From NCBI GenBank assembly GCA_028715865.1, contig JAQUQY010000106.1, positions 1 to 5,517 of the forward strand: 5,517 nucleotides of DNA, read 5' to 3'. The notes under the pieces are model-generated. The model had not been told where the DNA came from. It did no database searches and saw only the letters and a list, made by a program, of their open reading frames with translations. Shown one piece after another: positions 1 to 5,517 of the stretch; position 1 is the first letter of the stretch; each line of letters starts with the position of its first letter. The stretch is from Syntrophales bacterium. Its GTDB lineage: Bacteria > Desulfobacterota > Syntrophia > Syntrophales > UBA2210. Made by a program: the position numbers and the translations under genes.

Positions 1-1
1 C

Positions 2-649
2 TTGCTGGCCATAGCGAAGCATTACGATATGGTGCTGAGCCTTGGCGACGGGCTCCGTCCGGGATGCCTGGCCGATGCCACTGACCGCGGTCAGATCCAG
101 GAACTCATACTGCTGGGTTCCCTGACGAAGCGGGCCAGGGACTATGGGGTCCAGGTCATGATAGAAGGGCCGGGTCATGTTCCCATGAAGGAGATAGAGG
201 CGAATGTGGCCCTTCAGAAAAGCCTTTGTCACGAAGCGCCCTTCTATGTGCTTGGCCCGCTTCCTACGGATATAGCTCCCGGCTATGATCATATTACCTC
301 CGCCATCGGAGGGGCTATCGCCGGTGCAGCGGGAGCCGATTTTCTCTGCTACGTGACGCCGGCGGAACACCTGAAGCTGCCCTCCCTGGAAGACGTACGT
401 GAAGGGGTCGTCGCATCACGCATAGCCGCCCACATTGCCGACATAGCCAAGGGGTTCCCCGGGGCCATCGAGCGTGACCATGCCATGGCCCGCTACCGTA
501 AGGACTTTTACTGGGACGGCCAGGTCAAGGCCGCCCTTGACTCCGAACGGGCGGGCGCCCTTCTTGAGAAAAGCCGTAGCGCCGCCGGTGAGGGTTGCAC
601 CATGTGCGGCGAATTCTGTGCCATCAAACTGGGGAAAGATTCCTGTTGA
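2..649 (+). CDS. thiC: Phosphomethylpyrimidine synthase ThiC, C-terminal half (5' end outside window)
   Basis: ThiC is a cytoplasmic radical-SAM enzyme that rearranges aminoimidazole ribotide into HMP phosphate, the pyrimidine precursor of thiamine. About 215 residues are visible; the frame is open to the left edge, so the leading TTG codon is an internal Leu and not a start. Family blocks in order, numbered within the fragment, are SLGDGLRPGCLADATD (13-28), MIEGPGHVPM (53-62), LGPLPTDIAPGYDHITSAIGG (84-104) and TPAEHLKLP (119-127). The C-terminal cluster motif is CTMCGEFC (Cys199, Cys202, Cys206). His59 and His123, in the EGPGH and EHLxLP blocks, correspond to metal ligands of characterised ThiC. 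The Cys spacing is CX2CX3C, whereas the E. coli type is CX2CX4C; I associate the shorter spacing with the short ThiC form of anaerobes and archaea. Any TPP riboswitch would lie upstream, outside the window. A HAD-family gene follows on the same strand. Confidence 0.97.
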   Translation: MLAIAKHYDMVLSLGDGLRPGCLADATDRGQIQELILLGSLTKRARDYGVQVMIEGPGHVPMKEIEANVALQKSLCHEAPFYVLGPLPTDIAPGYDHITSAIGGAIAGAAGADFLCYVTPAEHLKLPSLEDVREGVVASRIAAHIADIAKGFPGAIERDHAMARYRKDFYWDGQVKAALDSERAGALLEKSRSAAGEGCTMCGEFCAIKLGKDSC

Positions 650-671
650 GGGTGGCCGAAAGACCTCGAAA

Positions 672-690
672 CCTGATTGGACGAATCAGG
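672..690 (+). other. Short perfect hairpin between thiC and the HAD gene
   Basis: Bases 672-678 (CCTGATT) and 684-690 (AATCAGG) form a perfect 7-bp stem with a 5-base loop. No T-run follows on the + strand, so this is not a standard intrinsic terminator. It may be an mRNA-processing or stability element, or chance. Confidence 0.3.
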
Positions 691-726
691 GGAAACCTGA
701 AAAAAGGGCGTGAAAGGGTAAACACC

Positions 727-734
727 GGAGAGGA
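727..734 (+). promoter_or_regulatory. Ribosome binding site supporting the GTG start at 740
   Basis: GGAGAGGA lies 5 bases before the GTG at 740. The next in-frame ATG (788-790) would remove the HAD motif I, so this Shine-Dalgarno sequence decides in favour of the GTG start. Confidence 0.75.
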
Positions 735-739
735 AGCCC

Positions 740-1579
740 GTGAGAAAAGGTCGCCTGGTCCTGTTAGACTATTCGGGAACACTCTGCATGGATTCCGTAC
801 GATTCGGTTCCTCAGATGTCCTTATGGCGGAGCTGTCATCCACGGGGCTTGCCGGCCTTGGTGTGACAGGCCCGGATTTTTTCTGGGAAAAAATCATCAA
901 CCCCGCCTGGATTGAGGGAAGCACGACAGGCGTGGGATATGCTTCCCTGATGGAGCGAAGGCTGAAGGAAATTCTTCCGGAGACCGTTAAGGAGGAGAGT
1001 CTTCGACGGGCCGTGAAAGATTTTACCCAGCGCTATTTCGCCTCTTTTAAAATAGACCGGCGGTGGATGGCAACCTTGCGTCATATTCAGGATGATTCCC
1101 GCCTTTCGGCCCTGGTGACTACAGATCATTACGCGGAGGCAACCGGGGCAATCATCGGGTCCCTGTCCGCCATGGGAATAAAGGCGCGTCGCTTGGACGA
1201 GTCGCATGATCAGGGTGATTATAAATTTTTTGTGGTGGCCAATTCGGCGGATCTTGGTTTTTCAAAAGCACAGCGTTGTTTCTGGGAGTTCATAATTTCC
1301 CGTTTTCCATCGTTCAGGGGGACGCCGATTCTGCTGGTTGACGATTTCGGTTTCAATGAAGCGTACGGGAGCTCCTATGGGGAGTGGCAAAGGGTTGTAA
1401 AGAGAAGAGACGAAACCGTAGCTCTTCTGGAAGAAGTATTCGAATCAAGCACGCGTGTTATATCCTTTTTCCCACATGAGGGTCCGCGGTCCGGAGAGAG
1501 AGTGACTTTCCCTGGGGAAACCTTCCTTAACATAACTGGCATGATCAGCATTGTCGAAGAAGCGGTTAACGAGTTGTAA
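740..1579 (+). CDS. HAD-superfamily hydrolase-like protein with variant motif I (DYSGTL)
   Basis: A 279-residue soluble protein with no signal peptide or membrane segment. Its N-terminus reads LVLLDYSGTL, the HAD motif I with nucleophile Asp10. Residues of about 20-115 would form a helical C1-type cap. SALVTTDHY (123-131) fits motif II with Thr127 or Thr128, Lys176 in LGFSKAQ fits motif III, and ILLVDDFGFNEA (197-208) fits motif IV with Asp201 and Asp202. HAD enzymes usually cleave phosphate esters through an aspartyl-phosphate. Here the residue two after the nucleophile is Ser12, not the usual acid/base Asp, so activity may differ (phosphonatases have Ala, haloacid dehalogenases Tyr, P-type ATPases Thr). 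The GTG start has a good ribosome binding site. The gene follows thiC after 90 bases on the same strand, so a thiamine-pathway phosphatase role is possible but inferred. I do not recognise a specific subfamily, and the last 70 residues match nothing I know. Confidence 0.8.
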   Translation: MRKGRLVLLDYSGTLCMDSVRFGSSDVLMAELSSTGLAGLGVTGPDFFWEKIINPAWIEGSTTGVGYASLMERRLKEILPETVKEESLRRAVKDFTQRYFASFKIDRRWMATLRHIQDDSRLSALVTTDHYAEATGAIIGSLSAMGIKARRLDESHDQGDYKFFVVANSADLGFSKAQRCFWEFIISRFPSFRGTPILLVDDFGFNEAYGSSYGEWQRVVKRRDETVALLEEVFESSTRVISFFPHEGPRSGERVTFPGETFLNITGMISIVEEAVNEL

Positions 1580-1603
1580 ATGTCTTTTGGCAATTTCGTA
1601 ATT

Positions 1604-1630
1604 TTGATATTGTGAAAAGGCTGATAATAT
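1604..1630 (+). promoter_or_regulatory. Candidate sigma70-type promoter with extended -10 for the permease gene
   Basis: TGATAATAT at 1622-1630 is an extended -10 (TGn plus TAATAT). A TTGATA at 1604-1609 could be the -35, although its 15-base spacing is short; TTTTGA at 1602-1607 gives 17 bases but is a weaker match. The inferred transcription start near 1637 gives a leader of about 120 bases before the ATG at 1756. This is prediction by eye only. Confidence 0.4.
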
Positions 1631-1638
1631 TCATGAAT
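1629..1638. promoter_or_regulatory. 10-base perfect palindrome overlapping the predicted -10 and start site
   Basis: ATTCATGAAT at 1629-1638 reads the same on both strands and begins inside the candidate -10 element. That is where a repressor operator would sit. No known regulator is identified from it, and a 10-base palindrome can occur by chance. Confidence 0.25.
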
Positions 1639-1755
1639 CGCTATCGCTTTCAAGTCCGGCAATACACAGCGCCTACTCCGGCACCCGGGAGAAAACAGTT
1701 ATGCCGGTTTCCGGATAATGAATGACTGGAAATTACCGCTTATAAGAGGCAGCCC

Positions 1756-3558
1756 ATGACAGTCCAGATAGCGCTGGTCTTTATTGTCTTCGCCGTAACG
1801 GTCTATCTTTTCGTCAGCGAACGTCTGCGTGTGGACGTTACGGCCATCCTCGTAATGGTATTGCTCCCGTGGCTTGGGCTTTTAAAGCCGGCGGATGCCT
1901 TTTCGGGACTCGGCAGCAACGCCGTGGTGGCCCTTATCGCTGTCATGATCCTGGGCCATGGCGTGGACAGGTCCGGGGCCATTAATAGAATCGTGAATCC
2001 GATAGTTTCAGCGGCAGGTTCCAGTGAAAGAAAGCTTGTCTTTTTCGTCACACTTACCGTGGGATTCATATCAGCCTTCATGCAGAACGTTGCCGCCGCC
2101 GCCTTATTTCTGCCGGCCATCCTGAGAATATCGCGGAGCAAGGGTATGTCAGCTTCACGCTTTCTTATGCCCGTGGGATTCGCTGCCATTCTGGGAGGGA
2201 ATCTCACCATGGTGGGGAGCACGCCCCTGATAATGCTGAATGACCTGCTTCGGCAGGGCGGACATGGGGGTTTCAGCCTTTTTGCGGTTTCCCCCGTTGG
2301 CGTTGTTCTTGTTCTGGCGGGAGCCTTGTATTTTCTTTTTTTCAGCAACCTTGTCCTTCCCCCTGTTAAGGATAAACCTAAACATTCACTCAATATTCAG
2401 CAGATGCTAATTGAAAGATGGCGGCTTCCCACGACGATTTACCAATGTCGCATTCCCGCGGCAAGCCCGCTTGTGGGCAAAACCAGGGAGAATTGTGAAT
2501 TGTGGACGAAGTATCGCATCTATCTGCTGGCTCTGGCCGATGGCGATGACATTCTTTACGCTCCATGGAGGCATACGCCCTTTGCTGCCGGACAGCGCCT
2601 GGTTCTTCTGGGGGAGCAGAGGGACCTGGCTCGGTTTGTTTCCGATTTCGGCCTGATGTATAAAAAGGATCCGCTTCCCTTCGAGCATCTTGAAACCGGC
2701 GGAAGGGCAGGATTTGCCGAAATGGTTCTGCCCGTGGGTTCTCCGCTGGAGGGAAAGACCATCCGCGAGATATCCTTCCGCAAAATCTACGGCGTTGAAC
2801 CCATAATGCTTTTCAGTGGCGAAAAGGAGCAGCGGGGTGACTTTTCAGACGAGGTTCTTCAGGCAGGCAACGCTATCATCGTACACGGCCGTTTGCGCCA
2901 GGTGCGCTCCATGGCGGACAATAACAATTTCATACTTATTTCTCCCATAGAAGGATCAGACGAACTGGACGATCCTAAACCCGTAACGGCCCTGCTATGC
3001 CTTTTAGCGGCCATACTGCTTGCCATCTCCGGTGTGCCCTTCGCTCTTGGACTTTTGACGGGAGCCCTGGCCATGATTCTTCTTCGTGTGCTTCCCATGG
3101 ACGAAGCCTACCGTGCAATTGAATGGAAAACAGTCTTTCTTATTGCTGGTCTTATACCTCTTGGTGTTGCGATGAACCAGACCGGAGCTTCACAGTACCT
3201 GGCTTCCCTGATGCTGGCCCTTCTGCAGGGGACCGCCATGCCGGTTGCGGCCACACTGGTTGTATTCGGAATTTTCGCCACTCTCCTGGGTCTTTTCATA
3301 TCTAACGTGGCTGCCACGGTAATGCTCGTTCCCCTCGCCATGGTTATGGGGTCCTCTCTGGGAATAGATCCCAGGGGACTTTCTCTTCTCGTCGTCCTCT
3401 GCGCCTCCAACACCTTTATGCTTCCGACAAACCAGGTGACCGCAATGATCATGTCTCCCGGTGGATACAGCAGCGCTGATTTCATGAAGGCCGGCATGGC
3501 CGTGACAGTTATCTATATTGTCGCGGCGGTAGCTTTCGTATATCTTTTTCACCTGTGA
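1756..3558 (+). CDS. SLC13/DASS-family permease with two central RCK_C (TrkA-C) domains
   Basis: A 600-residue inner-membrane secondary transporter of the ion transporter (IT) superfamily. The N-terminal half (about 1-202) has several hydrophobic helices, including FMQNVAAAALFLPA (108-121) and LGGNLTMVGSTPL (146-158). A long cytoplasmic loop carries two RCK_C-like domains at roughly 217-300 (SPLVGKT 237-243) and 318-398 (GSPLEGKT 328-335). The C-terminal membrane half (about 409-600) has ISNVAATVMLVPLA (515-528) and SNTFMLPTNQV (551-561). The inverted two-half layout is typical of DASS carriers; the RCK_C insert resembles E. coli YfbS and the algal SAC1-like sulfate transporters. The two SNT signature sites read QNV (110-112) and SNV (516-518), so substrate or Na+ coordination probably differs from dicarboxylate carriers. 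Substrate is unknown; sulfate or another anion is a guess. The start is supported by AAGAGG (1744-1749), six bases before ATG. It is probably transcribed alone and is convergent with the next gene. Confidence 0.92.
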   Translation: MTVQIALVFIVFAVTVYLFVSERLRVDVTAILVMVLLPWLGLLKPADAFSGLGSNAVVALIAVMILGHGVDRSGAINRIVNPIVSAAGSSERKLVFFVTLTVGFISAFMQNVAAAALFLPAILRISRSKGMSASRFLMPVGFAAILGGNLTMVGSTPLIMLNDLLRQGGHGGFSLFAVSPVGVVLVLAGALYFLFFSNLVLPPVKDKPKHSLNIQQMLIERWRLPTTIYQCRIPAASPLVGKTRENCELWTKYRIYLLALADGDDILYAPWRHTPFAAGQRLVLLGEQRDLARFVSDFGLMYKKDPLPFEHLETGGRAGFAEMVLPVGSPLEGKTIREISFRKIYGVEPIMLFSGEKEQRGDFSDEVLQAGNAIIVHGRLRQVRSMADNNNFILISPIEGSDELDDPKPVTALLCLLAAILLAISGVPFALGLLTGALAMILLRVLPMDEAYRAIEWKTVFLIAGLIPLGVAMNQTGASQYLASLMLALLQGTAMPVAATLVVFGIFATLLGLFISNVAATVMLVPLAMVMGSSLGIDPRGLSLLVVLCASNTFMLPTNQVTAMIMSPGGYSSADFMKAGMAVTVIYIVAAVAFVYLFHL

Positions 3559-3562
3559 ATGC

Positions 3563-3581
3563 CCTGGTACCGTGTAACAGG
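3563..3581 (+). other. Hairpin just after the permease stop codon
   Basis: CCTG (3563-3566) pairs with CAGG (3578-3581), and TAC (3568-3570) pairs with GTA (3574-3576), around a G/A mismatch and a 3-base loop. No T-run follows, so it is more likely a 3'-end protecting hairpin or chance than an intrinsic terminator. Confidence 0.3.
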
Positions 3582-3714
3582 CCAAGATTCGCAAGTAATG
3601 ATCGCGAATATTAAGTTACGAATGAAGACCAAGAATAATTCCTTGCGTCAGTTAAAGAGTTACAAGGTACTACGGAAATTTCTGAACTCTCAGCTGTGCC
3701 GCCGGCGCCGGCCC

Positions 3715-3747
3715 AAAGAAAAAGGCCGGAAGCTAAAACTTCCGGCC
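3715..3747 (-). terminator. Rho-independent terminator of the atpE-dCache transcript
   Basis: On the minus strand GGCCGGAAG (3747-3739) and CTTCCGGCC (3732-3724) form a perfect 9-bp GC-rich stem around a 6-base loop. TTTTTCTTT (3723-3715) follows directly. The stem starts 25 bases after the dCache gene's stop codon. The + strand lacks a T-run after the stem, so termination should be one-directional. Confidence 0.9.
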
Positions 3748-3772
3748 CCGGTAATAAACAGAAATGTTGTTA

Positions 3773-5074
3773 TCAGTCATCGTCGTCATAATCCAGCGGA
3801 TTCAAAGACTCTTCGGGAATTTCCGCTTCGATGGACCTGGTTATTCCCCGTGCCAGGATCGAGGCAATAAGGAAGAGCAATACCATGGAAATGACAATTA
3901 TGAGAATGATAGTCGTCATCCATGCCCGTGCTTCCTCGTCGATCTTCGCTGCTGCCGCCAGGGCCTGTTCATTGAACTTGTCAATATTGACAGACATGGC
4001 TACCCATCCGAATCCGCCCGGCTCCGGAAAGAATCGGGAAAAGTAGGTGATCGGCGCGTAGGACACAATTTTCTGGTGTCCCGCGAAGGTGTAAACCCTG
4101 GTGCCCGAAATGCCCGTTGCCGCTTCAAGCGTAACTACTGGAAGTTCGGGATCGATGAAGCCCGCCAGATTCAGGTTGAGAACCTCTTCACCCTTACGGG
4201 CCATTTCCGCCATTGCGTCTTTCGTCAATGGGGGAACGGCTGTTCCGTCCGGGTATAGTCCTGTTACGTGTGAATCCACGGGATGGGATATTACGAAACC
4301 CCTGTGGTCTACCATATAGGCATAGTTTCCGGTTGTCGCGTCGGCTTCAAACACGTGACCACTTTCCGTGGGGATGATATTGTCAGTGAATTTTGTTAAA
4401 TGTCGAGAATCCAGGGCCAGCATAACAAGCCCCGAAAATCCCTGCTGATCAAAGACCGGCGTGGCTATACGAATAATCCCCTCAAATCGCTGCCCCTTTT
4501 CGAAAGAATTGCGGTCCACGTACCAACCTGTCAAGGTCGACATATAGACCTCGGCTTTAGCCAGGGTTTTCCCCTTCGCGAAGTAATCTTCCGATTTATA
4601 GGTGGTGTTCGCGGGATCACTTATATTAACCAGTTGAGCCTGGGGTACCACAGTGCCGTCGACTATTTTTATCAGTTCCTTTCCGTACCGGTCGATAAGC
4701 GCCATTTCCCTGTACAACGGAACAAGAGCCCTGACAACGGATCCTTCATGCTTGACCCAAAGAGCCTGCTTGTTTGTCTGCACAAACTCCTTGTAGGTCT
4801 CGGGGGTTGCTGGAAGGATCGTGGCGACAAGGGCGTCCTTTTCAATTTGTCTCAGGAAGTCGGCTATGCTGCCGGCTACCGATGAGGAACGGGATTCCAG
4901 CGCCTGCTGAAAATTATCGTCGAGGGCCGAAATGGTCCCTATCTTTGATGTTTCCCCTAACTGCAGAATACTGTTGGCGATGAAGAATGCCATTAACACC
5001 AAGGGGATCACGATAAGCAGGAAGAAAAGTCTCGATACCGTGAAAAGCTGCTTACCTTGTTCTTTTTTTGTCAT
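3773..5074 (-). CDS. Membrane-anchored double-Cache (dCache) sensor protein lacking an output domain
   Basis: A 433-residue protein. A short basic cytoplasmic N-terminus is followed by TM1 (about 14-36), a large extracytoplasmic region (about 40-385) and TM2 (about 386-408). The region between matches dCache_1 sensors: LYREMALIDRYGKE (120-133), EDYFAKGKTLAKAEVYMS (162-179), ATPVFDQQGFSGLVMLALD (204-222) and a second lobe with YMVDHRGFVISHP (253-265). dCache domains bind small ligands such as amino acids or organic acids outside the cell and normally feed chemoreceptors, kinases or cyclases. Here the chain stops about 25 residues after TM2, with ILARGITRSI resembling the start of a HAMP linker and an acidic end DYDDDD. 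A terminator follows closely, so this looks like the true end of the gene. The start is supported by AGGGGG (5088-5083) eight bases before ATG. It lies 57 bases after atpE on the same strand, probably in one operon. Ligand and partner are unknown. Confidence 0.88.
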   Translation of the reverse strand: MTKKEQGKQLFTVSRLFFLLIVIPLVLMAFFIANSILQLGETSKIGTISALDDNFQQALESRSSSVAGSIADFLRQIEKDALVATILPATPETYKEFVQTNKQALWVKHEGSVVRALVPLYREMALIDRYGKELIKIVDGTVVPQAQLVNISDPANTTYKSEDYFAKGKTLAKAEVYMSTLTGWYVDRNSFEKGQRFEGIIRIATPVFDQQGFSGLVMLALDSRHLTKFTDNIIPTESGHVFEADATTGNYAYMVDHRGFVISHPVDSHVTGLYPDGTAVPPLTKDAMAEMARKGEEVLNLNLAGFIDPELPVVTLEAATGISGTRVYTFAGHQKIVSYAPITYFSRFFPEPGGFGWVAMSVNIDKFNEQALAAAAKIDEEARAWMTTIILIIVISMVLLFLIASILARGITRSIEAEIPEESLNPLDYDDDD

Positions 5075-5131
5075 TGCTTTTTCCCCCTACCTCGTTGTTT
5101 GTTGGCGATGTCTGTCTGGCTAAATCCCTTT

Positions 5132-5509
5132 TCATCCCAAAAAGACTCTAGTGAAGGGGTTTGCAAAAAGCAGAATGAGGGCCACAACGAGTGCGTAAAT
5201 GGCAACAGCTTCAGCCATGGCCATACCAACGAGCATTGTGATGAGAATTTTGCCCTGAACGCCGGGGTTTCTTCCCACGGCGCCGCAGGCTCCGCTGGCA
5301 GCGGTTCCGATGCCGGCACCGGCTCCGATTGCTCCGAACCCCATTGCAATTCCAGCTCCGAGCATTGCACCAAAAGCAAAAATAGCTTTCGTGTAAGGTG
5401 CTCCATCGGTGGAAAGTATCTCAGCGGCAAAAGCAGCGGGCGAAGTTGCAATCAAGACGATTACGGCTGCCACTAATCCAAAGAGCAATTTCTGTGATGT
5501 AAGTTTCAT
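5132..5509 (-). CDS. atpE: F1F0 ATP synthase c subunit with N-terminal signal-like extension
   Basis: The c subunit forms the membrane rotor ring of ATP synthase and carries ions through F0. The 125-residue product exceeds the usual 75-90. Residues 1-29 look like a signal peptide (MKLTSQK, hydrophobic stretch, SPAAFA/AE), leaving a mature chain near 97 residues. Helix 1 has the glycine repeat GAGAGIG (62-68), the polar loop is GRNP (79-82), and helix 2 has MAEAVAIYALVVALILLFANPF (97-118) with the ion-binding carboxylate Glu100. Aligned by eye with the Na+-type Propionigenium modestus c subunit, the Na+ ligand Gln becomes Ile67 and the Ser after the Glu becomes Ala101, while Tyr105 is kept. 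Proton coupling is therefore the better prediction. The ATG is at 5509-5507; only 8 bases of upstream sequence are visible, so the ribosome binding site lies largely outside. The dCache gene follows. Other F0 genes would be expected beyond the right edge. Confidence 0.97.
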   Translation of the reverse strand: MKLTSQKLLFGLVAAVIVLIATSPAAFAAEILSTDGAPYTKAIFAFGAMLGAGIAMGFGAIGAGAGIGTAASGACGAVGRNPGVQGKILITMLVGMAMAEAVAIYALVVALILLFANPFTRVFLG

Positions 5510-5517
5510 TTCGTTTT

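Larger units (their letters stand above)
3559..3772. other. Convergent intergenic spacer, no gene
   Basis: This is the 214-base gap between the permease stop and the stop of the opposing dCache gene. It contains a hairpin right after the permease (3563-3581), a weaker inverted repeat (3587-3592 with 3604-3609), a 12-base palindrome (3701-3712) and the minus-strand terminator (3715-3747). I see no credible coding region or known RNA in it. No T-run-bearing terminator for the + strand is visible. Confidence 0.7.

Noticed and set aside
650..739. Possible TPP riboswitch between thiC and the HAD gene
   Set aside because: The gap is 90 bases and I see none of the conserved TPP-aptamer segments; such an element would be expected upstream of thiC.
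595..915. Open frame bridging the thiC end and the HAD gene start
   Set aside because: It overlaps two genes with clear family motifs in other frames and has no recognisable domain.
836..1207. Minus-strand frame opposite the HAD gene
   Set aside because: Antisense shadow without ribosome binding site or domain; the HAD motifs support the + strand.
1633..1725. 30-codon reading frame in the permease leader (ATG at 1633)
   Set aside because: The only purine-rich stretch (1615-1620) is 12 bases upstream and the ATG precedes the inferred transcription start. The product resembles nothing known.
1803..2393. 196-codon open frame on the minus strand
   Set aside because: It lies wholly opposite the well-supported permease gene, and its Arg/Thr/Pro-rich translation is typical of an antisense shadow.
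3587..3609. Inverted repeat ATTCGC/GCGAAT with an 11-base loop as a permease terminator
   Set aside because: The stem is only 6 bp with a long loop and no T-run, so it is too weak to call a terminator.
3559..3870. Plus-strand frame beginning right after the permease stop
   Set aside because: It runs through the minus-strand terminator and into the dCache gene. Its basic, low-complexity translation looks non-coding.
4400..4885. 161-codon plus-strand frame opposite the dCache gene
   Set aside because: Shadow of a gene with convincing dCache motifs on the other strand.
5057..5476. Plus-strand frame (139 codons) and a second minus-strand frame (5071-5451) over atpE
   Set aside because: Both are out of frame with the unmistakable AtpE sequence; the Ser/Gly-rich and Leu/Pro-rich translations are frame artefacts.

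Overview
The window looks like ordinary chromosomal DNA of an anaerobic bacterium, most likely a deltaproteobacterium (Desulfobacterota). That assignment is inference. It rests on the moderately GC-rich, even base composition, a ThiC ending in CTMCGEFCAIK, an ATP synthase c subunit carrying a signal-peptide-like N-terminus, and a dCache membrane sensor. I see no transposase, integrase, tRNA, rRNA or CRISPR array.

Left part, + strand: the C-terminal half of thiC (2-649, cut by the window edge) is followed after 90 bases by a GTG-started HAD-superfamily protein (740-1579). The HAD protein has a Ser where hydrolases usually carry the second Asp of motif I. Its position invites, but does not prove, a role as a phosphatase in thiamine metabolism.

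Middle, + strand: a 176-base spacer (1580-1755) holds a plausible extended -10 promoter, a 10-base palindrome and several GC-rich inverted repeats. It leads into a 600-residue SLC13/DASS-type permease (1756-3558) with two RCK_C (TrkA-C) domains in its central loop and non-canonical SNT motifs. The substrate is not readable; sulfate or another inorganic or organic anion is likely.

Right part, - strand, convergent with the permease: atpE (5509-5132) encodes the F0 c subunit with a cleavable-looking leader. It is followed after 57 bases by a 433-residue TM-dCache-TM protein (5074-3773). That protein has no kinase, cyclase or chemotaxis output domain and ends in an acidic tail. A strong intrinsic terminator lies 25 bases after its stop. 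Nothing terminator-like separates the two genes, so they probably form the 3' end of an F0 operon whose start (presumably atpB and others) lies beyond the window.

The convergent spacer (3559-3772) holds this terminator, a hairpin just after the permease stop and a 12-base palindrome, but no gene. The most unusual feature is the pairing of an output-less extracytoplasmic sensor with the ATP synthase c subunit. No clearly new multi-gene system is evident.
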